DNA of 64,000 nucleotides from Cycas panzhihuaensis (Eukaryota; Cycadophyta): positions 92,511,741-92,575,740 of the forward strand of contig CM041465.1 of the NCBI GenBank assembly GCA_023213395.1, written 5' to 3'. Made by a program: the position numbers and the translations under genes. The notes below the pieces were generated by a model, which searched no databases, was not told the DNA's origin, and was given only the letters and a program-made list of their open reading frames with translations. This document shows, piece after piece, positions 1 through 10,254 of the stretch. Positions within the stretch are counted from its first letter, which is position 1; the number at the start of each line of letters is the position of its first letter.

Positions 1-691
1 AAACGGGTCTCTATTCCAAGTATGTACCCTCGTTCTATTTTGTTCCTTTTCTTTTGAAAGGTTTTATATGGTAGTAATCAACTCATTTGAAAGGTAAGGG
101 GAACCAACTTTATCTCTTGACTTATATTCCGTTTGTTACTTTTTCTCGCATTATATCTATCATAGGAAAAGGTCTTAGGAGATTTCCCCTTTTCACCTTT
201 TCCCCTTCACCTTGCAAACTCCATCCTTGTCTCATTAACTTATTACGCTTGGTTAGTTTGCTTGCATGCACCATAGCTCTTTCTTTTTATTGTTCTCTTC
301 ATCCTTCCTTGGTTTTCTCCCACTTAGCTGGGTAACCGAGAAGATCTCATTTGTAGGTTGCTTACTTGCTCATCCTTTCCTCGTTTCCCTCTGCTCTAGG
401 GAAACCCATCGAAGGGTTCTCTCCTTTCCCTTTCGGCCATCCAAGGGTGGGAGGATCCTTCCCCTAGGTCTACCAAGGCTGATCTTCCGCCTCCTCTCTT
501 CTCGTTTGAAGTGGGGAACCATCTCTAGGTAGCTGGATACCATCCGTAGGTCCCGAACTGGCGCTCCAGTGTACAGAGCGCCTTGCATGGTATTTGCCTT
601 ACTCATAGGTCCTTATCTACACTTGATAGTGTCATTGACCACCTTTGTTATTCCTACTCAGTTAGGTAGCTATCTCATAGACGCGCATCCA
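1..691 (+). repeat. 5' LTR of element C, 3' portion
   Basis: This stretch matches 28285-28975, the end of the 3' LTR, almost base for base by eye. It ends in GCATCCA at 691, one base before the primer binding site. Short open frames here (for example 87-335 and 266-532) recur in the 3' LTR because the LTR is duplicated, and they resemble no protein I know. Confidence 0.9.
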
Positions 692-692
692 G

Positions 693-710
693 TGGCAACC
701 ATACTGGGGA
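693..710 (+). other. Primer binding site of element C
   Basis: TGGCAACCATACTGGGGA lies one base after the LTR end. The same sequence follows the 5' LTR of A, and a near copy follows that of B. It resembles the TGGCGACTC...CTGGGGA type of site known in Tat/Ogre elements. I could not fix the tRNA identity from the window. Confidence 0.75.
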
Positions 711-952
711 TCTGCCAGTAAAGGAGCTAGTCTTTGCTCTTTTCTCTTGGTATCACTACCTCTTTGTGGTTTTCTCCTACTTCGTTCTCTTCGTTGGGCA
801 GCCCCCAACGCGTGCCCTTTATCACCTTTTCTTTCTCCTACAGTGTTGGTTAACCTTGTGTGTGATATTTCTCTCGTCGCTTACGTGGTCTACCTCCATT
901 GTTGGAAGATCCCAGGTATCATCCTCTTCCTTCGTCAGATTCTGATTCGACT
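711..952 (+). other. Untranslated leader of element C
   Basis: Pyrimidine-rich leader between primer site and gag, aligned with the leaders of A (16809-17053, minus) and B (41103-41347). All three carry the sequence GGGCAGCCCCCAA or close to it, about 90 bases into the leader. No coding signal seen. Confidence 0.6.
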
Positions 953-2934
953 ATGGAAGGATACCCTTCTAATTGAGTCTACCACACCTTAGTTTTGGAA
1001 ACTCATGAGTTTCTCTCTTCTATTCTAGGATCCACTCAAGAGGGTGATGATCTTATTTACTATCCGGGTGACCAACATCACCTGCTTGATGCCCATCCCT
1101 CTACCCATGCGGTAGAAGGATCCTTTCCTCTTGAGATTTACCACTCGGTTGGTGATTCTTATGAGGAACATCCCGAGGGATCTACTTCGTTTGAGGTCCC
1201 GTCTACCTCTTATGAGTGTGTAGATACCCCTCCTGTCGATGTGGTTGAAGCCTTTAACGAGTGTCGTCGCGCTACTCGCTTTCAACCATGTCCTAGATGG
1301 TTTGAGGATGCTTTCCATGGGGGACCCTCTTCCTCGTCTATTCCTTCCCCTCTTTCTTCATCCTCATCTACTCCTCTTGTAATAACCAATCCCTTCGTAC
1401 CTACACATACGTCCTGCTCCTTCCCTATTGCTGTTGTGGGGATGCATGTTGCGCCTTCTATCCCTCGCCAAGGTCCTAGTGCTTCAGGACCTTCCCGCGG
1501 TATGTCCTTCCCTCAGTTGAAGGTTAGCATATCCTTTCCTAGCCAAACTAATGTGCCATCCTCTAATGTGACACACACTTTTCCTAGTAGGCCTATTGGT
1601 CCTACTAACCCTCTAGCCACTAGTCATGTGGGACCTACTCTTACACACTCTCAAAATCAACATGTTGGTGCTTCCTTTTACATCCCCCTAGGATATACTT
1701 CTCAACCTTGGGGGCAAGGTAGAGGAAACCACCTCCCAGCTTATGGAGTGGATCCACTACACCCATATGGGATTGGCCCACCTATGGGTAGCCCATATGG
1801 GCAAAACCCAATTCCACATCCACCTTTTCCATCATCTAGTACAATCCCTTTTGTCATGCCTTTGTAAGGGAATCTGACTCCCTTCCAAGGCACTTATCCT
1901 CAAGCCCCCTTCCAGCAAGGGGCATTTCCTCAAGGAGCAATGGGTGTGCCGCCCCCGTCCGCTCCTTGCTCAGTACCTACTACATCATTCATTGATCCTA
2001 CAGTCCAGGCAAGGGCATGTCCCTTCATGGACTATAGATCAACACCTTTATCCATTGAGGCATTAAGAACCAATCTGCCGCCTCATCCTCCTGAAGTTCC
2101 TAGATTTGACGGAACTTCGTCGCAAGATCCAACTGAATACGTGTGTAATTTTTCTATGGCGTGTATAGACTACTTGGCTTACGACCATATCCTAATGAAA
2201 TTGTTTCCACGATCGTTGCAGGACGATGCCCTCAAGTGGTTTTATCGCCTCCCTACCCACTCTATCTTTTCATTCCAATAATTGGTGGATGAGTTTATCA
2301 ACTACTTCGATGTAGCCTGTCCATTTGAGAGCAGAATGAAATCCCTCTTATCGCTCAAACAAGGTTACAATGAGATGAATCGTGACTTTGTAAGGTGATT
2401 CCATGACCTGCTTCACTCCACTAAGGCTACGTTGTACGAGGAGTTGAAGAGAGATCTTTTTATTAACGCACTTTATCCCGAAGTACATGTGGAAGTCCTT
2501 AAAATGGAGGCAACCACATGCAACTCCATGATCGCCAAGTGCTTAGTGTTGGAGGCTATTGAGATCCAAGTCGAACTTAAGAAGACTCTCAAGCCCTCAC
2601 AGTGACGTGAGGCACCATCTTCAACCAAAGATACTAAACCTTCGCAACCCACCAGTTCTACTTCTCACCCGACTGAGAGGACTTTAGACCCCCTTACTTC
2701 TGCCATATGCTCATTTGAGCGTACGATGAAGGAGCTTAAACTCCAAGCCCCTTCATCCCCAACATCCAATAAATAAGTTCAACAAACAACTCAAGCTTCC
2801 CTCCCCAGGAATGGAAACACCTAGTCCTCTCAAACGAGGAAGATAGATCCCTCGCTTGAGAAGAAGTGGTGCTCCATTCATGGGGAGTGCTTCCACGATG
2901 ACTCGCATTGCAGGGCCCAGCATCCCAAGGATGC
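953..2934 (+). pseudogene. gag: gag of element C, interrupted
   Basis: Capsid/nucleocapsid precursor of the retrotransposon. The ATG at 953 matches the gag starts of B (41348) and A (16808). The N-terminal ~300 codons are Ser/Pro-rich and low complexity. The conserved capsid core with MDYRSTPLSIEALRTNLPPH follows at about 2027-2650. A zinc knuckle CX2HX4HX4C (WCSIHGECFHDDSHC) lies at 2870-2911. In-frame stops (for example TGA near 974, TAA at 1865, TAA at 2279, TGA near 2397 and 2603) show the copy is dead. Element A sits in gag just after the knuckle, and the rest continues at 19664. Confidence 0.85.
2930..2934. repeat. Target site duplication of element A, left (GATGC)
   Basis: GATGC directly precedes the TG edge of the left LTR and is repeated at 19659-19663 after the right LTR. 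It is a perfect 5-base duplication. Confidence 0.92.
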
Positions 2935-5522
2935 TGAAACACTTGTTGCAGGGCGATATCCCTACGTTTAGCAAAAGGAATAGATTATGCAAAGCTAAGC
3001 TAGGCTAAACAGTAAGGACTTCACCTCGCAGGTCGTCTGTGCACCGCAACGTGGATTCAGAACTGTAGAGATGCCTGGTTGCTTCCAGGTAGCCGCATAA
3101 AGCGAGGTCTTCCTATCCCTCGGATGGCCAGGAAGAGGAGGAGAGAACCTAGCATGTTGCGTCTTCTCAAGGGAGTGAGAAGGCAACACGAGAATAGGGA
3201 TATAGGTAGAGTGTGGTGTCTAGGTGTAGGCTAAAAAGGGGGGTAAAGTATGGGTAGCTTTAACATGAAGTAAACTACCTAAATATGCTAGACTAACCAC
3301 TAGATACAAGTAATGCAAAGCAAAAATATGTTCCTTTCCTCTTTCAATTCCTTATATGTTTCTAACTACGCAAACATATGCATAAAATACAACAGCATAA
3401 AGAAGATATATAGGGACAAGGAAAATACTTGGACCTGGCGTCCGGATGGAGTGCTATCCATCTCTTTGCTTCCCGCTCCTTCTTGCTTCGCTCGTTGTGC
3501 ATGCGATGTTGGTCGGTGATGGTTGCCATAAGCAACCGAAGAGGGGCTAGCTTACCTCCCCTTATGCATACAAGAGTAAAATAGAAAAAAAAGCAAACAA
3601 TGGGAAATGATAAAAAGAGCACTAAATGTAGAACTAACCTGTAATGGGTTTCGTTCCACACACAACTCCACTGATACAAGATCTTGCAAGTCAACTAAAC
3701 GAGTATCTCCCTCTCGGAAGAGGGGCCACAAAGAAGATCGAGTATATGTGCTAAACTCAGATGAACCTAAATCAAACTAAGCTAAGCATGTATATCATCA
3801 TTTAATGCAACAACATTTAATAAAAACTCCCGCAAACATTTACCGCAAGTGACACCCAAAAATGAAGAGTATAGCCTCAAAATGGCTAACTCACCCACAA
3901 GGAACCTCCACTCAATCTCAGGATGTGAAGCAAACTCACAGTAAGGACACAGGGTAGCGAATAATGAGGAAGAAGAGGGTAGCAGAAGGTACGTAAATGC
4001 CTAAAGAATGAGATGCTACGAGCAGCAAATCATTAGATTGGGTGAGTAGCAAACCGTCAATCGGTAAGAAATGGTTTCGGGGCTTATACGATGCCCAAAA
4101 CCAATGGACGGAAATGTGGAACCAGTGTGACGATGGGCTGCCAACACTGGTTTAGCTCCAAAAATGAGCTCCCAAACCCCCTAACTGGACTCCTAGGAAG
4201 GCACCAAAGGCAAAGGGAAAGAGAATAAGGGACGGAACCCTTGGGGAGATTGACAACAAGGGGGACAGACCCCACCTTCCTCCCTCAAATTCTCTTTGTG
4301 TTGCCCCCTTGCAATAGCCACCTAAGAGTAGGTTTAAAGGGATTATTAGGGAAGTAATATTATGCCAAAAGATAAGAAAGTAATGCTAAATAGGTACAAC
4401 AATAAGAAGGCACATAAACTAAGAGTTCATCCACAGAAACATAAAGGCATAACATCAACCACAAAGTAAATGTAAGAGGTACCTTCTTATGAAGAAACCA
4501 AGCATGAATTTGCTAGAAAAAATAGCAGAGAAGAACCAACATCCAGTGGATTGTGATAGCAGGTTTGGAGAAGGAAGAGATGTGAGGATGATCCTGTGAG
4601 TTTGGAGTCCTTGAATCTTATCTTTTGGGGAACTTTTGATGATGATCCTCCTTGAAGCCTTGAAGTCCTACAAGTAGGTGTAGAGTTTGCTGTTGGTGAG
4701 CAATAAGGGCAGCAATGGTCCCTAGAATTGAGCCAGCAGATGTGTGTCTCTTTTGCAGTAGGTTCTTGTGAGGATTTTCTGTCAATTTCTGTAAAAATGA
4801 GTGAAAGATCCCTCAAAATGAAGAGAATTACTTATTTTATCCCCTGTTCACTGTAGGTGAACATTGGGGATGTTAGGGCGATGCAAATGAATAGGTGCCA
4901 TGCGGCAGTTCCGTGAAAAAAGTGAAAACTATCGCATGATTTTTTTAAAAATTTCAAACAGTCACCCTGCGGTAAATTTGGCGGTACCGCGACAAAGATC
5001 ATGGTACCGCTAAGTTTATAGCGGTGCCAGACTGGAAACAAAAAATAAATAAAAATAAGTAGGAATAAGGCTTTAGAGTTAATATTGAGAATAAATTAAG
5101 GCTAGAACAACTGGGAGGAATACCCTGGTGATGGGCAAGTAGCCAAACCAGCAAAATGGGTCTCAACCAAGGAGTTAATTAGACTTAGAGGAGATTGTAA
5201 CACGAGCAACATGTCATAATAGGGGCAAACATGACTGGTCGAAGCATCCCAGGAGGTCGTGGAAATGAAGTGGGTGGTTGTGTACCTTATGGGGTGTAGC
5301 ATTCGCTGAGGAATGCCCCTATTATGAGTCGTCATAGGCTGAAAGAGTGCTGTAAGCATATGCAATATGATCAAGTAAAGAAGCAATGCATGCAGGCAAG
5401 CATATGTCAAGTAGTCTATGTTAAACAATCTCATTTAAACAAGAGCAGGGAGAAGTGAGAACGTATACATGAGCTTACCTGAGTCAATGCGTCTCGAGTC
5501 CATTCCCGGTAGCCGAGAAACA
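2935..5522 (-). repeat. 3' LTR of element A
   Basis: 2588-base direct repeat of 17073-19658. On the minus strand it starts TGTTTCTCGGC next to the purine tract and ends in TTTCA. It contains the palindromic GGTACC cassette (4969-5030) and, downstream of that on the minus strand, GGGGATAAAATAAG at about 4830-4843 as the best TATA-like candidate. Confidence 0.95.
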
Positions 5523-5538
5523 CTGCCCCCTTGGCAGC
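5523..5538 (-). other. Polypurine tract of element A
   Basis: On the minus strand GCTGCCAAGGGGGCAG directly precedes the TGTTTC start of the 3' LTR, the expected site for plus-strand DNA priming. The same block precedes the 3' LTR of B. Confidence 0.8.
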
Positions 5539-5885
5539 AGAGCCTCACCGCTCGGAAGCGTGACGTGATGGCGAATGCTGACAACCAAAAACATCAGTAA
5601 CACATATATATATATATATGTAAAAAACAACCATGAATAGCATATGGACCAAGGGTGTTAGTGAGTATCGTGGCAGAACACGTGGACAAGGGAGACGGAG
5701 ATGAGGATAACATAGGGGCTGCCTATGCGTCGTCTAAACATCGACCTATAAGTGAATAGAGCAAATGAAGGGGATGCTCCCTGTTGCCAGAGTGCAACGA
5801 GTAATAGGAGGGCATCCAGTAAACTGAATAAGCACATCAGACTAAAAGTGACTAGAGACTCAGGCACGGGCTAGCCAGGCAAATC
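5539..5885 (-). other. Non-coding stretch between extra RNase H and PPT of A
   Basis: It aligns with 52071-52416 in B and 25859-26256 in C. It has a short AT run near 5603-5619 but no conserved reading frame. Probably 3' untranslated sequence of the element. Confidence 0.5.
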
Positions 5886-6314
5886 TTAAAGGCGGTCGCC
5901 AAGGAGAGGGAGGCGACACTCAAGGATGAGGCGGACGAGGCTGTCTGCCTTAGCATTGAGGTTCCGAGGGATGTGCTAAATATCAACTGACGAGAAATGG
6001 GCCAAGAGAGACCTAGCGACAGAAGCAAGGGTTCTTAAGTGAGGGCATCGCACCTGGTAAACCTGGGTGAGATGGGACACCACAATCTAAGAATCGCAAA
6101 GCAACACGATGGATCTGCGATGGAAACAGAGAGCATCGATAAGGGCTTTAATAACGACCATGTACTCAGCTTCGTTATTGGTTGCCTCAGGGATGAAGAT
6201 CCCGGAATGCAGGAAATCGTGTCCGAAAGGGCTGCGAAGGATCCATGCAGCTGCAGAAGGTCCGGGGTTACCACAGCTTCCGTCGTCGGTAAAGATGTAA
6301 AGGGACATGAGCAA
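5886..6314 (-). pseudogene. Extra RNase H (archaeal-type, aRNH) of element A
   Basis: A second RNase H, separate from the one in pol, placed between integrase and 3' LTR. From the ATG at 6314 the frame is 143 codons. It shows the fold's signatures: TDDGSCGNPGP (Asp 9), NNEAEY (Glu 48), LLCDS (Asp 72) and HIPRNLNAKAD near the C-terminus. In-frame stops follow Asp 72 (TAG where B has CAA) and precede HIPRN. Such aRNH domains are known in Tat-lineage Ty3/gypsy elements and would help remove RNA during reverse transcription. The matching ORFs are 25436-25858 in C and 51648-52070 in B. Confidence 0.85.
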
Positions 6315-6836
6315 ACACTAAATCCTAGCAGCAAGTAAGCAATGATGGAATGAAAGAGGATACTCGAAAAAGCAAGCAATAAGTGGCCGTGAAGGGTAGG
6401 AGGACCTAACAATGAGGTTACCTAAGGACAGGAGCAAACAGTTCGACTACCGTCTGAGAGCAGGCAGAGAAAATGCGCCCTAGAGCACCAAAGGTTACTT
6501 TGGGAAGTAAAACATGCCCCCGGGCGAGGGAGCATTCCCTTTGGGAACCCCAGGAGTAAAAGAAGGCTGCAGAAACGAGTCTAGGGTGGCGAAATGAGCC
6601 AAACAAGTATAAACTCGGGCATGCACGAGAGTGGCGTGCAAAATGAGGCAGAAGGGTCCTAGGAAAAAGGTGCAATAATGGGGTGCCATAAATGCCTTTA
6701 TAAGAGAAGGCAAAAGGGTGTCAATAGAGCACAACGGGCGACAGGGCCAGAAGGCAAAGGTAATCAGGGAAACAGGATAGTCCTAACGGCTGTCGCGAGG
6801 TCAAAAATGGAGGAAGTGCCCGTCAGGGCCCCCGCC
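6315..6836. promoter_or_regulatory. Divergent intergenic region of A (aRNH / antisense PMD)
   Basis: About 520 bases between the aRNH start (minus) and the TATA box of the antisense PMD unit (plus). No ORF here is conserved in B (51125-51647) or C (24913-25435). The three copies share blocks, including a small CGAGT-TTAT-ACTCG-type inverted repeat (near 51343 in B and 25131 in C). It may act as a two-way promoter; that is inference. Confidence 0.4.
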
Positions 6837-6845
6837 TATATAAGG
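6837..6845 (+). promoter_or_regulatory. TATA box of the antisense PMD unit, element A
   Basis: CCCGCCTATATAAGGAAAT reads in the PMD direction and is present at the same place in C (24902-24912, minus) and nearly so in B (51114-51124, minus). Its conservation with flanks in three diverged copies supports a real promoter, although no start site is mapped. Confidence 0.55.
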
Positions 6846-7274
6846 AAATCGAATGGAAAATGGATTCATTTTCACCTACTCTCATGAGAAACCAGAGCCA
6901 TCTCCTCACGCAGCGGAGCGCTGCCAAACTTTAGAGGCATGGGGGAGATGATCTAACTGTCAGATCAGAGCACAACTAGAGCCAGCAGGACCAGCGAGAC
7001 GAGATGGCGATGGCTAGGCTAGATCTAGTGAGTGGATCTCACAAAACCCTCCCCATTTCAAAGTTTGAAATTGATTACTTTTTTGTAGTTTTTGCGTAGT
7101 TTTTACGCCCCTTATGGGTAATTAGAGGCCTCTCAGAGTCCAAATTAGACCCAGAAAGAGGTGGGACTTGGGCATTAGGGAGCCCTAGTCCCGGTGGGCC
7201 CCACAGGCTCCACCACAAGAATTTTTTTTGATTTTTAGGGAAGAAACCCCGCTTTTTAGGGGGATTGCCATTCA

Positions 7275-7378
7275 TACCACACCCAAGATCGCAGTGTCGC
7301 GATCATGGCTACGGGGCCTAGAGATCGTCGCGGGACCCATGCTAAACTTAACGGTACCGCTAAGTTTAGCATGGTACG
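7275..7378. repeat. Palindromic GGTACC cassette, element A internal copy
   Basis: Two neighbouring imperfect palindromes, one built on GATC..GATC and one on AAACTTA-GGTACC-TAAGTTT. The second (7339-7372) matches its own reverse complement at all but one position per 17-base arm. Related cassettes lie in the LTRs (4969-5030 and 19107-19167) and at the same internal place in B and C. The cassette sits just ahead of the conserved ATG at 7404. Confidence 0.75.
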
Positions 7379-7403
7379 AAGGCAGAAAAGTAGAAAAGGG
7401 AAA

Positions 7404-7461
7404 ATGAGGGGCCATAAGGCCCCAAATCTTAGGCAGGAAAAGATGAGAGACAACCAGGAGC
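7404..7461 (+). other. Possible first exon of the antisense PMD gene, element A
   Basis: ATG at 7404 opens a 19-codon stretch beginning MRGHKAPNL that is conserved in B (50556, minus) and C (24345, minus). In B it ends at a GT donor that joins in frame to the next exon; in A and C the donor reads AT. The exon call is tentative. Confidence 0.35.
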
Positions 7462-7522
7462 ATAGATGATTGTTAGGAGGCTGACTTTGATTATTTTTTG
7501 GTATTGGTAGGCAGTTATCGCG

Positions 7523-8719
7523 ATGGATAACTGCAAAATGTCGGCATGGCTATGTTGAGCTACATATAGATGATGTCCTAGGAGGACAAGGTGACCTTGC
7601 AGAGGTGTGGCCTATACAAGGCTCTAAAGACACCTTAGTTTGCGTCAGATCAGAGATTATTGGTAGATATAGTGTCACATTAGGATCGGAAGAGGCACGT
7701 GTTCCACTTGCCTCAGGTGGGTGATATGACAGTTACACCAGGAGACATCCGTCAGATTCTGGGGGTACCAGCGACAGGGAGGCCAGTGAGATTGGGAGTG
7801 CTGCCTAGTACTGAGGCAGCACACAGAGATGCAACCACGTTCTTTACTAGGGCCGACAGGTAGGAGCGGAGAGGAGTTCCTCTCCAGACTATGCTGATGT
7901 CGAGGATTTCTCGAGTGAGGAAGTTGATAACACTATACATTCTGTTCTGGATTTCCCAGAAACAGAACTACAGAGAGATACCCAGAGGGTGGATAGATGC
8001 AATACGCTACTGCGAAGTCAATGGGAGGATGGATTGGGCCACTCTGATAGCGGTGAACCTCGTCATGCAGCTCGACACTATCAGGCTAACAGGCAGAGGA
8101 GGGTTGTCGTACAACATATTGCTACATTGCTGGTTTTTTGATCACTTCGTGGTAGTGGCACCAGCGAGGGGACCACGCCCAATAGCAGAGTGGGCTCTGA
8201 TCGTCCACAGATGGCAGACTCGACTCAAGGAGATGGAGGACCAAGCCCATGTATAGAGATCAGTAGAGGTGACATCGTTAGACCTCCTCAACATGACAGA
8301 CTACATAGTAGATCCATACAGGACGGTGAGGTGGGAGAGCGACGATGAGGTGGGCGGAGCAGGAGCGCCCATAGATAATGATGATGACGATGATGATGCT
8401 GACGGAGGAGATGGGGCCGGCCCATCACGACTTGCAGGAGAGGTAAGTCCATCAGGGTTGACAGGAGGAGCAACAGGACCATCCGGGACTACCAGAGGAG
8501 AGGTAGGCCCATTAGGGGTAGCTGAGGAGAGCAGGGGGCTGGTGACTAGGGCCCATAGGCTACGGATTATGAGGAGATTTGAAGAGGCAAGAGTTGAGCT
8601 GGTCCTTATGAGGAGAGAGGCTCAGGCAGAGGAGGTACCTGGGGATGAGGTACGTATAGCTGGCGGAGAGCTAGGAGGAGAGGATGTCATGCGAGTAGAG
8701 GAGCCGACGACCATGGCAG
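7523..8719 (+). pseudogene. Antisense PMD-like gene of element A, main exon
   Basis: Lies on the strand opposite to gag-pol of its element. After a one-base shift near 7535 one frame runs to 8730 with a few in-frame stops. The N-terminal part matches the plant mobile domain: LQRCGLYKAL, then HVFHLPQVGDMTVTPGDI and ILGVPATGRPV (about 7600-7790), then an alpha-helical part with LYILFWISQKQNYREI (7921-7980) and YNILLHCWFFDHF. An acidic run of Asp (about 8373-8410) follows. PMD proteins such as MAIN and MAIL1 are nuclear silencing factors, and PMD also occurs inside transposons. The exon ends at GCAG|GTGAGG. Confidence 0.78.
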
Positions 8720-8830
8720 GTGAGGCCTAACCATTTCCTTAGTCGTTTGATAGCTAGGTAGATATTTGATTTTATTTTATCATGGTATGCAGTGGGATAT
8801 TCACTGACACACTGCATGTTGTATTGGCAT
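8720..8830 (+). other. Intron of the antisense PMD gene, element A
   Basis: 111 bases between donor GTGAGG and the position equivalent to the TTGGCAG acceptors of B and C. In A the acceptor reads TTGGCAT, so it has been lost. Joining at the B/C-equivalent site keeps the frame (phase 1). Confidence 0.65.
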
Positions 8831-9519
8831 GTACAATAGAGGTCTGGAGACTAGTAGAGGCCATGGTGAGGGAGATGTTTCCTCAGGTGTATGCAGAGAG
8901 GCAACCACCTATCCAGGTAGAGGATGTGCCTAGATCGACAGGTGCTCACATGGAGGCATTCACCTCACTGGTGAGGGTAAGAGACATATGGGCTGTAGAG
9001 TTCTAGGAGCATATCACTTTCAGGGGGTAGATGCAGTGAGAGCTCGATGAGGTGCGAAGCGAGTGAGACGCGCTACGCAGATAGGTCCAGGCCCTAGAGG
9101 CTCAGGGAAGAGCCGGTGGAGATGCCAGGAGCATGGTCCAGATAGCAGTGCTAGAGGAGCGCCTTAGAGCGATAGAGGAGAGGTTCTGGAGTATGGAGGA
9201 GGGACTCCGGGGTGAGAGGGATTGTATTTAGGCTCGATACGACTAGCTAGTGGACCAAATGGTGTCGAGGTTGAGCAGGAGCAGGACATACACTTGTACG
9301 GCAACGATGACCCCAAGGCAGCCGCGCGATGAGGGGAGTGAGGCAGGGAGCTCGCGGAGGCTTAGGAGGAGCCTTGGAGGGATGTGGTCCCCAGGAGAGG
9401 GGTCACACAAGCAGGAGATGGTACCCCAGGAGCAAGGTAGTAGTAGTATAGGAGATATGTATGTGATTTTGATAGGGGAAAGCATGGGCCTCCAGGGGGT
9501 CATAGATAGACTCACATGA
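8831..9519 (+). pseudogene. Antisense PMD-like gene of element A, last exon
   Basis: It opens with codons for VEAMVREMFPQVYAE and continues with charged heptad-like sequence (ELDE, LEERLRAIEERF, about 9035-9220) suggesting a coiled coil. It ends in a basic, Ser/Arg-rich tail (SRSRTYT, PRQPRDEGSEAGSS). Stops at about 9004 and later break it. The reading frame follows from the main exon by the predicted splice. The unit ends near a conserved run of TA repeats at about 9583-9594. Confidence 0.65.
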
Positions 9520-9878
9520 TTGTACCCCCCTTGCAAGGACACCGACTTCTCATATGCATGATGTAACATATGTTTTTGATGTATATATATATACGGGATA
9601 ATTAGAATCCCATTTTGACATGAGATGGTGTGTATATCATGTGGTAGATAGCATGTATGCTTTACTTTGTATGTTACAAATATTTTATTGTAAGATGCAG
9701 GTATTTCCTTCTATGTATAGTTATATGTCTAACAGGAGCACACACATCCACTGTAAGTAGAGGTGATAGAGACGTATGAGTTTAGAAATAGAGCAACATG
9801 CACATCTACGGAGGAGCATAGTGGAATATACGAAGGAAACAATAGGTAAGAGAAAGGAGTAACGATACTCCAATACGT
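9520..9878 (+). other. Downstream region of the antisense unit, element A
   Basis: AT-rich stretch with TATATATATATACGGG, conserved with 22130-22180 (C) and 48355-48400 (B). It may hold the polyadenylation region of the antisense gene. No coding signal. Confidence 0.4.
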
Positions 9879-10058
9879 CGTCTTAGTTGGGGGATGCCCA
9901 AGTAGGAAGATGAAAGGTTCCCGAGAGGATACAAGAATACGGGTTCTGTGGGAGGAACCAGAAGGAAAAGCAAGAATCCATCTTAAATTGCCATTCTACC
10001 CGTGGTTGGGAAGGATGGGAACAACCTAAGATGGTAGTTTAGGCTCATTTCAGAGCAT
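9879..10058 (-). repeat. Post-integrase conserved block, tandem copy 1 (element A)
   Basis: A 180-base unit with GGGGGATGCCCAAGTAGGA and CCATTCTACCCGTGGTTGGGA. It is followed directly by a second copy at 10059-10233. B and C carry one copy each. Confidence 0.75.
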
Positions 10059-10233
10059 CGTCCTAGCTGGGGGATGCCCAAATAGGAGGACAAGGTCCCA
10101 ACGGAGATGGGAACACAGGTTCCATGGGAGGAACCCGAAGGAGATGAAGAAGACACCTTAAATTTCCATTCTACCCGTGGTTGGGAGAAATGGGAATAAT
10201 TCAAGATGGTAGTTTAGGCTCATTTCGGAGCAT
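10059..10233 (-). repeat. Post-integrase conserved block, tandem copy 2 (element A)
   Basis: Second copy of the unit at 9879-10058, starting at the same CGTC and ending at GGAGCAT. It lies just 3' of the integrase stop. The single copies in C (about 21700-21900) and B (about 47930-48120) show the duplication arose in A's lineage. Confidence 0.75.
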
Positions 10234-10254
10234 GGCGAAGGGATAGCCGAAAGA

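Larger units (their letters stand above)
1..2934 (+). mobile_element. Element C (Tat-like Ty3/gypsy), left part
   Basis: Left part of a plus-strand LTR retrotransposon: the last 691 bases of its 5' LTR, the primer site, the leader and most of gag. It stops at the GATGC duplication made by element A and resumes at 19664 in the same gag frame region (the protein motif KDA is followed directly by the rest of gag). The 5' end of the element lies outside the window. Tat lineage is inferred from its close relation to A and B, from the PBS and from the gag knuckle. Confidence 0.9.

Noticed and set aside
87-606. Short ORFs in the LTRs of C (87-335, 266-532, 370-606; again 28375-28817)
   Set aside because: They recur only because the LTR is duplicated; they overlap on both strands, resemble no protein family and start at non-ATG codons in part.
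8373-8420. Asp-rich repeat as a separate trinucleotide microsatellite feature
   Set aside because: It is the acidic linker in the PMD protein frame; copies differ in GAT number but it is better described as part of the gene.
8288-8482. Minus-strand ORF of 64 codons within the PMD region (and similar shadows at 12310-12591, 13683-14291, 11104-11613)
   Set aside because: Reverse-strand shadows of PMD, RT, linker and integrase; no independent similarity.
7523-9519. The PMD gene taken as a host gene into which a retrotransposon jumped
   Set aside because: The same gene lies at the same place and strand in three separate element copies, so it belongs to the element family.
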